A program made the position numbers and the translations under genes. Shown one piece after another: positions 1 to 8,200 of a stretch of 64,000 bases of DNA. Below the pieces are notes generated by a model. That model was not told where the DNA came from and did no database searches. It was given only the letters and a program-made list of their open reading frames with translations. Numbering within the stretch: position 1 is the stretch's first letter; each line of letters starts with the position of its first letter. This DNA is from Victivallaceae bacterium (lineage in GTDB: Bacteria > Verrucomicrobiota > Lentisphaeria > Victivallales > Victivallaceae), in contig JAQUTL010000009.1 in the NCBI GenBank assembly GCA_028709805.1, positions 27,338 through 91,337 on the forward strand, in the 5' to 3' direction.

Positions 1-360
1 GGCCACGCCGCCGGCGGCGGACGACGGATCGAACTCCATCAGCAGACGGACCCTGCCGGCCGCCGACGGAAAACGGTCCAGAATTTCGGCCCGGTGCCCG
101 GCGGTCATCGCCACGATCAGGTCGCTTGAATCCACCATCTCCCCGGACAGCGCGGAACTGCGGAATTTTGAAAGATCGCCTCCGATGGTCCGCACCGCGG
201 CCGCGGCCATGGAGCTGGCGCCGCCGCCCTCCCACGCGTCGAGTCCGGCCGACTTCACCTTCAGGTTCAGGCCGTGCGCGGCCGCCAGCACTTTGAATGC
301 CGCCTCGGCCATCGGACTGCGGCAGGTGTTGCCGCTGCATACGAACAGGAGTTGTTTCAT
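1..360 (-). CDS. Low-molecular-weight protein-tyrosine-phosphatase family protein (3' end outside window)
   Basis: The first 120 codons are present; the gene runs off the left edge. The N-terminus carries the P-loop VCSGNTCRSPMAE at residues 7-19, the CX5R signature of low-molecular-weight tyrosine phosphatases and related arsenate reductases, with nucleophile Cys8 and Arg14. Known members dephosphorylate protein tyrosine or arginine in the cytoplasm. The C-terminal DP general-acid motif would lie beyond the edge, so activity cannot be judged. The ATG at 358-360 sits immediately before the P-loop, as is usual for the family. It is transcribed divergently from trmB across a roughly 110-bp AT-rich gap. 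Family assignment is firm; substrate is unknown. Confidence 0.85.
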   Translation of the reverse strand, partial: MKQLLFVCSGNTCRSPMAEAAFKVLAAAHGLNLKVKSAGLDAWEGGGASSMAAAAVRTIGGDLSKFRSSALSGEMVDSSDLIVAMTAGHRAEILDRFPSAAGRVRLLMEFDPSSAAGGVA

Positions 361-394
361 TAATTTTACCGTTTTTTCCAGAAAACATTTGGCG

Positions 395-423
395 TTGTCG
401 CATGTTTACGGTTAAATTATAAT
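395..423 (+). promoter_or_regulatory. Candidate promoter for trmB
   Basis: TTGTCG (395-400), a 17-bp spacer and a perfect TATAAT (418-423) lie in the divergent gap, placing a start site near 430. The AT-rich stretch could also serve the leftward phosphatase gene. Read by eye only. Confidence 0.5.
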
Positions 424-491
424 ATACACGAACTTATTGTTTTTTAAACCTGCGGACGATTTTTTTTATGCAAATGAAAGAAGAAGACAGA

Positions 492-1088
492 ATGATCCGG
501 ATTCTCACCGGAACGTATGACACCGTGCCGGTGCAGACCGGAGTGTTCACCGAACTTGATCTGGGCTGCGGCAAAGGCTCGTTTTCCACCGGTCTGGCGG
601 AGCGGTTCCCGGAACGCCGGATATTCGCCGCCGATGTAATGATCGGCCGGCTGCGCAAACTGGTCAAGCGGGGCGAACGGATGAAACTGGAGAATCTGAC
701 GGTGTTCCGCACCGAGGCGCAGCTGTTCATCAGCCGGTTCCTGCCCGACCGCTCCATCGACCGCATCCATCTGCTCTGTCCCGATCCGTGGCCGAAGGAA
801 CGTCACCGCGGCCATCGCCTGGTCACCAGCGACTTCACCGCGCAGCTGCACCGGGTGCTGAAAACCGGCGGAATATTCCACTTTTCAAGCGATGACGAGC
901 CATACCGCGATTCGGTTGAACGCATCTTCTCCGCTTCGCCGCTGTTTTCCCCCGCGCCCGGCGCGCTCGATGACATCGCCGACATCAAGACCGACTTTGA
1001 ACGGCTGTGGCTCTCCGAGGGCAAAACCGTCCGCCATTACGCGTATCTGGCGCTGCCGCCCCCGCCCTTTGCGCCGACCGGGCACTGA
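492..1088 (+). CDS. trmB: tRNA (guanine-N7-)-methyltransferase TrmB
   Basis: Cytoplasmic SAM-dependent methyltransferase that makes m7G46 in the variable loop of tRNA. Visible motifs are the SAM-binding LDLGCGKG near the N-terminus, the acidic end of the next strand (FAADVM), and the family-specific LLCPDPWPKERHRGHRL catalytic block. A short C-terminal region ends in a proline-rich tail. ATG at 492 is preferred because a purine-rich AAAGAAGAAG lies just upstream; an in-frame ATG at 468 would add eight residues but has no Shine-Dalgarno-like sequence. At 198 aa it is a compact member. It is a single-gene unit, closed by the hairpin at 1136-1180. Confidence 0.9.
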   Translation: MIRILTGTYDTVPVQTGVFTELDLGCGKGSFSTGLAERFPERRIFAADVMIGRLRKLVKRGERMKLENLTVFRTEAQLFISRFLPDRSIDRIHLLCPDPWPKERHRGHRLVTSDFTAQLHRVLKTGGIFHFSSDDEPYRDSVERIFSASPLFSPAPGALDDIADIKTDFERLWLSEGKTVRHYAYLALPPPPFAPTGH

Positions 1089-1135
1089 CAACCCCGGCCG
1101 GCAACGGTTTCAATTTTTGCTCAAATGCCGAAAAA

Positions 1136-1180
1136 AACGGCGGCGTCGCAACCTCGACGCCGCCGTTATCGTATTTTTTT
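1136..1180. terminator. Bidirectional intrinsic terminator between trmB and the epimerase gene
   Basis: A perfect 13-bp stem (1136-1148 with 1155-1167) encloses a 6-nt loop. It is followed by a T-run at 1174-1180 and preceded by an A-run at 1131-1137, so it can terminate both convergent transcripts. Confidence 0.85.
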
Positions 1181-1187
1181 AGATCAT

Positions 1188-2432
1188 TCAGTTCATCAGT
1201 TTCGCACACTCGGTCAGTGCGCGAACCGTGTGCAGACCGCCCTTCCACGCCCAGCCGCCCTGCGGCGCCAGCCGGCCCGATTCAAAATCGACGCCGCCGC
1301 GGAACACACCGTTCTCCGGATTCATCAGTTCGGCGAAAGTGAATTTTGCAATCCGCCAGAACAGTTTCAGATATGCTTCGTCGCCGGTGCGTTTCCACAG
1401 TCTGGAAAAACATATCATCGCTTCGAACTGCGACCACCAGATCATGCCTTTCGGCGGTTCCGCAACGCCCTCCACAGAACACCAGGTGGCGAAATAGCCG
1501 CGGTCGTCCGTCAGCGCCGTCAGCTTCCGGCCGAGCCGCAGCAGCGGTTCGGGATAAGCGGCGTTCAAGGCGGCGGCGGCATCCTCCAGATACCAGACCA
1601 GCTCAACATCGTGGCCGGCGAGAATGCGCGGCGGAACGTCGGCTCCGGAGTGCGGTCCCCAGTCGGGAAACTCGGGGGTCTTCCATTCGCGGTCAACCCG
1701 GTTCCAGGCGATGTCATGTGCATTGACCAGCATCGGGAGCTTGGCAAGCAGCCACTCCAGCCGACGGCGGGCGGAGGGATCGTCAGATATTTTACAAAAC
1801 CGGCTGAGAGCCAGCGCCATGTGCATATTCTGCCCGGCGTCCTTGCTGAAATCGGTGCGGGTTTCCGGGTCCATGGTGTTGAAATAGCCGCCGGACTCGC
1901 CGTCCCACGCCGAACGCTCCAGAAGCGCGAACGCCTCTTGGGCCAGCGCGAGAAAGCGGCCGTCCCGGTAACGGGTGAAAATATCCGACGCTATGTAGAG
2001 CAGATAGATGGTTGAGATCGAATCCGCTTCGGAATGAAACCACCGCTTGCCGCGCATTTCCCGGGTAATGACCGAGCCGTCCCAGTGTATCCAGTTCAGC
2101 CATCCGGCCGGCGTGCGGAACGGTTCAAGCGAAGCGAGACCGTGTTCAAGCTGAGCGGCCGTCCGCCGGTCGTCCGGCTGTCCGGCCAGACGCATCGAGT
2201 GAACGTACATCACGCGCAGCGTATTAATTATGCTGCGGCCGTCGCTTCCGGTTTCGGGCGCCATTTCCCGGCCGTCGCGGTCGAACCAGACATGGTAGCA
2301 GCCGTTTTCACGATCGACTATCCGCGGCGCGGTCCAGAATTCGATTGATTTTTCCGCGGCGCGCTCCAGCGTCTCCTTCATTCCGGCGAGATCGCCGTAC
2401 TCCGGTACAAAGAGCAAAGATTCTGGAATCAT
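1188..2432 (-). CDS. AGE-family N-acylglucosamine 2-epimerase-like protein
   Basis: The 414-aa product looks like the (alpha/alpha)6-barrel AGE/cellobiose 2-epimerase family, which interconverts sugars or N-acyl sugars at C2. Supporting features are the NGCYHVWFDRDG segment near the N-terminus, repeated aromatic-rich helices, the HSEADSIST segment, and a late ENGVFRGGVDFESG segment. Length fits the family (about 390-420 aa). The start is ATG 2432: it falls 1 nt after the lpxB stop and removes an untypical basic extension that a longer frame would include. It is last in the dapB-lpxB run. The exact substrate cannot be read from sequence; a glucosaminidase-derived amino sugar is possible given glycosidase genes elsewhere in the window. 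Confidence 0.75.
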   Translation of the reverse strand: MIPESLLFVPEYGDLAGMKETLERAAEKSIEFWTAPRIVDRENGCYHVWFDRDGREMAPETGSDGRSIINTLRVMYVHSMRLAGQPDDRRTAAQLEHGLASLEPFRTPAGWLNWIHWDGSVITREMRGKRWFHSEADSISTIYLLYIASDIFTRYRDGRFLALAQEAFALLERSAWDGESGGYFNTMDPETRTDFSKDAGQNMHMALALSRFCKISDDPSARRRLEWLLAKLPMLVNAHDIAWNRVDREWKTPEFPDWGPHSGADVPPRILAGHDVELVWYLEDAAAALNAAYPEPLLRLGRKLTALTDDRGYFATWCSVEGVAEPPKGMIWWSQFEAMICFSRLWKRTGDEAYLKLFWRIAKFTFAELMNPENGVFRGGVDFESGRLAPQGGWAWKGGLHTVRALTECAKLMN

Positions 2433-2433
2433 T

Positions 2434-3615
2434 TTATTCCGTTTTTCCTTCCGCCTGAATTGTCCGGTAGATTTTTTCCGCACAGCATTCAAGCGCGTTT
2501 GTTTTGCCGTCCGGCGAGAGTTCCCCCCGGAGTTCGGCCATATCCTTTTCCACCTGTTCGCGCCTTGAGCCGCCCGGCAGGATGCGCTCCAGCGCCGGAA
2601 CGATATTGGCGCTTTTCACCTCGTACTGAATGAACTCCTCGAACGCCTCGCGGTTGAGGATGACGTTCACCATGGTGAAAAAGCCGCGGTAAAGCTTCAC
2701 CAGAACGGCGGCCAGAAGAATAGTGAATAAATTCATTTTGTAGACCACCACCAGCGGCAGTCCGGCGATGGCCGACTCCACGGTGACGGTGCCGGACGCG
2801 GCGATTCCGGCAACGGCGCGCTGCTGAAATTCGGCGGTGCCGCCGAGCAGCACATCGATTTCCGGCGATTCCGGGTGTTTTTCCCGATAACGCGCGCAGA
2901 TGGCCCGGCATTTTTCATATATCTTCGGCCGCGGAGCCGTAAGCACGAACCTTAGTTCGGAATGGCGCTTCACCAGTTCCGCCGCGCTGTCAAGCATCGG
3001 GATCAGCAGCCGCGACACCTCCATGTCCCGGCTGCCCGGCAGCAGCAGCACCAGATTCCGGTCGCGCACAATCGACGGGTCGCGCCGGGCGTCAACCATT
3101 TCCAGCAGCGGATGGCCGACAAACTCGGTGTCAAGCCGGGTCACGCCGTACACCTCCACCTCGAATGGAAAGATCACCAGCATTTTCCGGCAGTATTTTT
3201 CAAGCTTGAATATCCGGTATTTTTTCCAGGTCCACACCTGAGGGCTGACAAACCAGATCACCGGAATGCCGCGCTTCCACATGGCTTTGGCCAGTTCGAG
3301 GTTGAATCCCGGATAATCGATCATCACCACCGCGTCCGGCCGGTCGGCCTCCGCCCGGCGGACCAGACGGCGGAAAATGGCGAAGAAAGTGAACAGATGC
3401 TTCACCACCTCCGCCACGCCGACCACGCCGAGTTCGGTGGAGTCGGCCAGCAGTTCAACGCCGGCCTCGCGCATGCGGATGCCGCCCATGCCGGAGATGT
3501 TGATGCCGCAGCCGTCGGTTCCGGCGAGCCGGCGCAGCGCCGCGGCGATCTCCGCGCCGTACATGTCGCCGGAGGTTTCGCCGGAAATCAGCCAGACGTT
3601 CAGTGTTTTGCTCAT
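2434..3615 (-). CDS. lpxB: Lipid-A-disaccharide synthase
   Basis: GT19 glycosyltransferase that joins UDP-2,3-diacylglucosamine and lipid X (2,3-diacylglucosamine 1-phosphate) to form the lipid A disaccharide on the inner face of the inner membrane. The N-terminus has the family signature GETSGDMYGA (about residues 12-21), then a VIDYPGFNLELA segment, PQVWTWKKYR, and the LLPGSRDMEV nucleotide-binding block. Length of 393 aa matches LpxB. The ATG overlaps the dapB stop (ATGA) and its stop sits 1 nt from the epimerase ATG, so the three genes are translationally linked. It shows the organism is a diderm able to make lipid A. Confidence 0.95.
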   Translation of the reverse strand: MSKTLNVWLISGETSGDMYGAEIAAALRRLAGTDGCGINISGMGGIRMREAGVELLADSTELGVVGVAEVVKHLFTFFAIFRRLVRRAEADRPDAVVMIDYPGFNLELAKAMWKRGIPVIWFVSPQVWTWKKYRIFKLEKYCRKMLVIFPFEVEVYGVTRLDTEFVGHPLLEMVDARRDPSIVRDRNLVLLLPGSRDMEVSRLLIPMLDSAAELVKRHSELRFVLTAPRPKIYEKCRAICARYREKHPESPEIDVLLGGTAEFQQRAVAGIAASGTVTVESAIAGLPLVVVYKMNLFTILLAAVLVKLYRGFFTMVNVILNREAFEEFIQYEVKSANIVPALERILPGGSRREQVEKDMAELRGELSPDGKTNALECCAEKIYRTIQAEGKTE

Positions 3616-4415
3616 TTGAATCCGAGCACGTCCTGCATGTCATACAGCCCCGCCCCGACGCCGGACAGGAAACGGACGGCGCGCAGCGCACCGATCACAA
3701 AGGTGTCGCGGCTGGAGGCGCGGTGGGTAAGTTCGATCCGCTCCCCGCCGGTGGCGAAGATGACCGTGTGGTCGCCGACCACGTCGCCGCCGCGCAGCGA
3801 GTGCATGCCGATCTCGTGTCCGGTGCGGACGCCGACCAGCCCGACCCGGCCGTGACGCACATCGGAATCGTAATCCAGCCCGCGCGCCGCGCACAGGATC
3901 TGTCCGAGTTTTTCGGCGGTGCCGCTCGGCGCGTCTTTTTTCTGGTTGTGGTGCATTTCAACAATCTCGATGTCATATTTCTCATCCAGAATCTTTGCCG
4001 CCTCGGCCGCGAGGTGGAACAGCAGATTCACCCCGACCGACATGTTCGGAGACTGCACGATCCGCCCGCCTTTTTTCGCCATTTCCGCAAGCTCCGCACG
4101 CTCCTCCGCCTTAAGCGCAGTGGTTCCGATCACCGCGGACGCGCCGACCGCCAGCGCCGCCCTTGTCACCGGGACAATGCCGGAGGTGCTGAAGTTGATG
4201 ACCGCCTCCGCCTCGGCGAACGCGACGGACGGATCAGAAACGATCCGCACTCCGGCCTCGCCGCACCCAGCCACCGTTCCGGCGTCCTGACCGATCAGCG
4301 GACATTCCGGTATCTCCAGCGCGCCGACCAGCTTCATATCGGCGGCCCCCATCACATTGGCGACCAACCTTCTGCCCATTCTGCCGGCCGCGCCGACGAT
4401 TGCCACTTTTATCAT
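3612..4415 (-). CDS. dapB: 4-hydroxy-tetrahydrodipicolinate reductase
   Basis: NAD(P)H-dependent step of the diaminopimelate/lysine pathway, supplying meso-DAP for peptidoglycan. The N-terminal Rossmann motif VAIVGAAGRMG (residues 4-14) and the catalytic block EMHHNQKKDAPSGTA (about 153-167, with His155/His156 and Lys160) are intact. ATG 4415 is chosen because AAGGGAAA lies at Shine-Dalgarno distance and the protein then begins MIKVAIVG as in the family; an ATG at 4433 would add six residues. Length is 267 aa, normal. The stop overlaps the lpxB start. It agrees with a meso-DAP-type MurE upstream in the same block. Confidence 0.95.
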   Translation of the reverse strand: MIKVAIVGAAGRMGRRLVANVMGAADMKLVGALEIPECPLIGQDAGTVAGCGEAGVRIVSDPSVAFAEAEAVINFSTSGIVPVTRAALAVGASAVIGTTALKAEERAELAEMAKKGGRIVQSPNMSVGVNLLFHLAAEAAKILDEKYDIEIVEMHHNQKKDAPSGTAEKLGQILCAARGLDYDSDVRHGRVGLVGVRTGHEIGMHSLRGGDVVGDHTVIFATGGERIELTHRASSRDTFVIGALRAVRFLSGVGAGLYDMQDVLGFK

Positions 4416-4433
4416 AATTCCGTTTCCCTTCAT

Positions 4434-5096
4434 TTATTTTTCAACTAATATAGCATGTCCGTACTGTTTTTCAAAGTAGTCCGCCACCGCGCGGCGGAAG
4501 TCGCCGCCGCCGGAATCCATCACATATTCGACCTTGAAACCGCGGGTCTCGAAGTACGGCGACAGCACCGACTTCAACGCCTCTGTCATCGCGTCGAAAG
4601 ACAACAGTTCCACGGTTCCGAGGTCGCTCAACAGCGCCTGATCGAACAGCAGACGGCGCTCCGCTTCGTCCTCCGTCGTCCGCGTCAGCAGCGCGGCCAC
4701 CGGCGAATGCCGGTCCATCAGCACATTCTGTCCGCTCCACGCCACGCTGAACACCTCCGGCCGCGGCAGACGAATGGTGACCTGTCCGGCCGCCGCGTCA
4801 AATCGCACATCTTTTTCCGGATTCATTTTTCCGAGGTCGAACCCCGCCTTGACCGCCGCGATCCGACTGACCACATATTCACGCGCCGGAAATCTTTCCA
4901 CAACATGAAGCACCACTTTCCACTTGATCTCGCGGGTGGCCAGCTCCGCCACCGGCAGCGAGGAAAACACCAGCGCGTCGCTCTTCGCCCGGTTGCCGCC
5001 GCCGAAGTTCCCGCCCAGCCGGAACCCGCCCCACGCCGCCGCCGCAACCAGCGCGGCGACCAGCGCAATCAATACGTTTTTTTTGAGCTTTTTCAT
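4434..5096 (-). CDS. DUF4230-like membrane-anchored protein
   Basis: The 220-aa product has an N-terminal basic segment and one hydrophobic helix (about residues 7-25), followed by an exported soluble domain. The pattern VKAGFDLGKM, a short beta strand TIRLPRPEVF, and a helical C-terminus with a conserved-looking Ala-rich helix resembles DUF4230, a family of unknown function. ATG 5096 is used because the frame upstream of it is an arginine-rich out-of-context extension that overlaps the neighbouring reading frames. It follows a 28-codon micro-ORF by 1 nt. It could be an envelope protein related to the anchored solute-binding protein upstream, but nothing directly shows that. Confidence 0.6.
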   Translation of the reverse strand: MKKLKKNVLIALVAALVAAAAWGGFRLGGNFGGGNRAKSDALVFSSLPVAELATREIKWKVVLHVVERFPAREYVVSRIAAVKAGFDLGKMNPEKDVRFDAAAGQVTIRLPRPEVFSVAWSGQNVLMDRHSPVAALLTRTTEDEAERRLLFDQALLSDLGTVELLSFDAMTEALKSVLSPYFETRGFKVEYVMDSGGGDFRRAVADYFEKQYGHAILVEK

Positions 5097-5097
5097 T

Positions 5098-5184
5098 TCA
5101 GAATGTGACACAGCAGCCCAGATACACCGCCGCCGCAACAACGATGACCGCCGCCGCAATCCGCTTTACTGTTCCGCTTTTCAT
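5098..5184 (-). CDS. Putative 28-aa single-span membrane peptide
   Basis: ATG 5184 overlaps the stop of the solute-binding protein gene (ATGA), and its TGA at 5100-5098 ends 1 nt before the ATG of the DUF4230 gene. The peptide starts with a short basic stretch (MKSGTVKR) followed by a hydrophobic run of about 15 residues and two adjacent cysteines (GCCV). The exact fit between two genes and the membrane-peptide composition argue for translation. It is too short for most gene callers. It could instead be a translational-coupling spacer without a function of its own. Confidence 0.45.
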   Translation of the reverse strand: MKSGTVKRIAAAVIVVAAAVYLGCCVTF

Positions 5185-7043
5185 GGCATCCTCAACTGTT
5201 CGGCCGGCGGCGTCCACAGCAGATCCAGCGGAGCCGACGGCAGCAGCGTGACCGGGAAATTGAATATCCGGAAATTCCGGTAGCGCGCCGCCACCGCGTT
5301 CAACGAGTCCGGCGCCACCAGAAACGTGTAGGGCTGTTCGGCGTGGATCAGCCGGTGAAATTCGTTGCACAACAAATTGCGTTTGGCCGGATCGAACTCG
5401 CGGCGGATCGCTTCGATCAACCGGTCGCCCTCCGGGTTGCGGAACCCGACCAGATTGCTGCCGGACGGCTCCTCCGACTGCGACGAATGCCATAATTGAT
5501 ACGGGTCCTGCTCATACGACATCTGCCAGCCGAGAATCGCGGCGTCAAAGTCGCGCCCGTCGAGCTTCTGAAGCATTACCGACCACTCGAAGGCCTGCAT
5601 TTTCATGACAACTCCGGCCTTGGCCATGCCGTCGCGGACAATGGTAAGTATCTGCTCGTATCCCGGCGCGTCCGCCGGATAGACCACGACAAATTCAAAC
5701 GGCCGCCCGTCCCGATCCAGCACCCCGTCACCGTCGGTGTCGCGCCACCCCTCCTCCGCGAGCAGTTCGCGCGCCCGCTCCGGGTCGAACGGCAGCGGCC
5801 GAACCGCCGGATCGCAGGCCGGACTGCCGATGTAGAACGGACCGCTGACAATCTTGCCCAGTCCGTAATAAACGTCGGCCAGTATCTTTTCGCGATCCAC
5901 CAGCATGGTCATCGCGTTGCGGACTTTCGCCGAGGCGAACAGCGGACGCCGCATGTTCCAGCCGATAAACCGGTACGCCAGCTGCGGGACCGAATAGCGG
6001 CGCAGTTTTCCGGTTTTCTCCGCAAACTCCGGACCGCCGGTCCGGGTGCGCCATTGGTCGGGCGACAGCCGCAGCCAGTCCAGACTGCCGGCCAACAGCA
6101 TCTGAAACGCGGTGTTGGCATGCGGAACCACCTCAAAAACCAGATATTGCAGACTGGGCGCCGCGCCGAACGCCACACCGACGTACCGCTCGTTGCGTTC
6201 AAACACCGTCCGCTGATTCCGCACCCGGCTCTTCATCCGGTAGGGGCCGCAGCCGACGAGCATTTCATTGCGCAGATGATCGTCATTAAATTTTTTCCCG
6301 TCGAACGGAACGTTCCGGTCCGGCCAGTAAAAGTGGCGCGGCAGCGGCTGCATGCCCATCGTCAACTCGAAAGTGCGAAAGTAGGGTTCGCGCCACACCA
6401 CAATGAACTCGCGGTCGGAGACCACCTCCACACGGTCCAGTCCCGCGTAGAACTGCCGCAGCGGAGCGCAGTTGACGTCCGGATTCCGTATCGTGTCAAT
6501 ATAGAACTTGAAGTCGGCGGCGGTGACCGGAACGGCGCGATATTCACGGCCGGTCTCAGGATCGGTGAAGTCATGCCAGAAGATATTGTCGCGCAGTTTG
6601 ATGCGATATGTGAGGTGATCGAGAGAAGCCGACCACTCCTCGGCCAGCACCCCCTGAAACTCCGCCGGATCGCCGTAGTTGCGTTCGGCCAGGGAAGCAT
6701 TGGTCAAGCCGGCGAACAGCGCGGACGTCGCCTCATTCGCCAGAAGCGGATTGAGAATACCGGAGTCGGCTCCGATTGACGTCACCATCCGGCCGCCCGG
6801 AACCGCCGCTGGATCGAAAAACTCCAGATTGGCGAACCCGCCGCCGGCCGGCGGCGGAACGGCGACCGCAGCGGCGGAGCCGGCGGACAACGAACGCCCC
6901 GTCTCCAACGCAGCCACCCGTCCGCTCAATGTCTCCACTGAAAAACGCAGCCGGTCCAGCGCGTCAAGCATCTGGAGGGAAAAGAACACCAGCACCGCCA
7001 GCGTCAGCACCGCCAGAATTTTGAGAAATATTCCACGCTCCAT
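5181..7043 (-). CDS. Family 5 extracellular solute-binding protein (peptide/nickel type), membrane-anchored
   Basis: The 620-aa product carries an N-terminal transmembrane helix (about residues 7-26) and a short coiled coil (about 27-48), then a Gly/Pro-rich linker and a full SBP_bac_5 domain. Family-like features are the VTSIGADSGILNPLL opening strand, a YRIKLRDNIFWHD segment, the DVYYGLG region and a DTDGDGVLDRDGRPFEF loop. Such proteins normally deliver oligopeptides or similar ligands to an ABC permease. There is no lipobox: anchoring appears to be by the helix. No permease or ATPase gene of a Dpp/Opp system lies nearby, so it is an orphan receptor here. Its stop overlaps the micro-ORF start. 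Confidence 0.85.
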   Translation of the reverse strand: MERGIFLKILAVLTLAVLVFFSLQMLDALDRLRFSVETLSGRVAALETGRSLSAGSAAAVAVPPPAGGGFANLEFFDPAAVPGGRMVTSIGADSGILNPLLANEATSALFAGLTNASLAERNYGDPAEFQGVLAEEWSASLDHLTYRIKLRDNIFWHDFTDPETGREYRAVPVTAADFKFYIDTIRNPDVNCAPLRQFYAGLDRVEVVSDREFIVVWREPYFRTFELTMGMQPLPRHFYWPDRNVPFDGKKFNDDHLRNEMLVGCGPYRMKSRVRNQRTVFERNERYVGVAFGAAPSLQYLVFEVVPHANTAFQMLLAGSLDWLRLSPDQWRTRTGGPEFAEKTGKLRRYSVPQLAYRFIGWNMRRPLFASAKVRNAMTMLVDREKILADVYYGLGKIVSGPFYIGSPACDPAVRPLPFDPERARELLAEEGWRDTDGDGVLDRDGRPFEFVVVYPADAPGYEQILTIVRDGMAKAGVVMKMQAFEWSVMLQKLDGRDFDAAILGWQMSYEQDPYQLWHSSQSEEPSGSNLVGFRNPEGDRLIEAIRREFDPAKRNLLCNEFHRLIHAEQPYTFLVAPDSLNAVAARYRNFRIFNFPVTLLPSAPLDLLWTPPAEQLRMP

Positions 7044-7075
7044 TGCTTAGGTGTCTCCCGGCCGCCGGCGGCCTG

Positions 7076-8200
7076 TTATCTCCGGCTGATGCGATAGACC
7101 ATGAACGCCCCCACCGCCTGATAGCCCAGATTGGGCAGCCACAGCAGATACTGCGGATAAATGTTGGGAAACTCGGTCAGCGACTCGCAGAGAATGATCG
7201 ACAGAAAAAAGAATCCGCCGGCCAATGCGCCGATAAACAGTCCGACACTGGTTTCACGCCGCGAAGTGTGCAGCGCCAGCGGCACCCCCAACAGCAGAAA
7301 CGCGATCGGAGCCAGCGCGAAAGCGATGCGCTGATTCAGTTCCACCTCAATCTCGCAGACATCCTTGGAATAGCGGTTTCCGCTGCTGAGCCGGGCAATC
7401 CGGATGGCGGCCATAACATCTTTCAGCGTCATAAACTTCGGCCGTTGGGCAATGCGCCGGCTGTTGCGTTCCTGACCGTAATTGTAGGTGAAAACAAAAT
7501 TGCTCTCCGCGGCGTTTTCGTCCGGTATGGCACGGATGTCGTCAACATTCCCGTTGATGTAGGCGCGCGGATTGATCAAAGTGATGATGAATTCCTCGGT
7601 GTCGCGGTTCACGTCGATATAACCGGAGTCGGCGGAGAAGTCGGTCAGCTCGTCGCCGTCGGCGCGCCAGACCTGGATGCCGGTCATCTTCATCCGGCCA
7701 GATGACTCTTCGGCGATGTCATCGATCATGATCGAATTGCCGCCGAACTGAACCGAGGTGCCGGGCTGAAAGAAGCTTCCGGGATTCTCCACTGCGGTGT
7801 CGTCAAACAGCGACCGCATCCTCTCCAGCATCGGCGGCCCCATCTCCACCTGAAGATACAGACAGACGCAGGTCAGCAGCACGGTGATAATCATGATCGG
7901 GGACATCAGCTGGAGTATTGAGATTCCGCAGGCGCGCATCGCGGTGATCTCCGAGTCGGCCGACAGCCGGCCGAACACCAGCATGATCGCCACCAGAACC
8001 GACAGGGGAATCGTAAAGGTCAGCACAATCGGCGTACTGTACAGCAGGAATTTGGCGAACGCCGAGATCGGCACGCCGCGCGCCACGAACTCCAGCACCG
8101 GGATCAATCTGGCTCCGGCCATGCAGAAGGTCAGAATCAGTATCGACATAAAAAACGCCACCAGAAAACTTTTGGTCACATACCAGTTCAATATTTTCAT
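7076..8200 (-). CDS. LptF/LptG-family lipopolysaccharide export permease
   Basis: Inner-membrane permease subunit of the Lpt system, which extracts LPS from the inner membrane and passes it to the periplasmic bridge. The 374-aa protein has three N-terminal transmembrane segments, a periplasmic jelly-roll region in the middle and three C-terminal segments. The cytoplasmic coupling loop reads FGRLSADSEITAMRACGIS, the typical family block, and the C-terminal IAFLLLGVPLALHTSRR fits as well. Whether it is LptF or LptG cannot be decided; only one copy is in the window. The ATG overlaps the thiE stop (ATGA), so it is co-translated with thiE. Confidence 0.85.
   Translation of the reverse strand: MKILNWYVTKSFLVAFFMSILILTFCMAGARLIPVLEFVARGVPISAFAKFLLYSTPIVLTFTIPLSVLVAIMLVFGRLSADSEITAMRACGISILQLMSPIMIITVLLTCVCLYLQVEMGPPMLERMRSLFDDTAVENPGSFFQPGTSVQFGGNSIMIDDIAEESSGRMKMTGIQVWRADGDELTDFSADSGYIDVNRDTEEFIITLINPRAYINGNVDDIRAIPDENAAESNFVFTYNYGQERNSRRIAQRPKFMTLKDVMAAIRIARLSSGNRYSKDVCEIEVELNQRIAFALAPIAFLLLGVPLALHTSRRETSVGLFIGALAGGFFFLSIILCESLTEFPNIYPQYLLWLPNLGYQAVGAFMVYRISRR

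Noticed and set aside
5496..6779. 427-codon open frame antisense to the solute-binding protein gene
   Set aside because: Same reasoning: a frame shadow of a well-supported gene.
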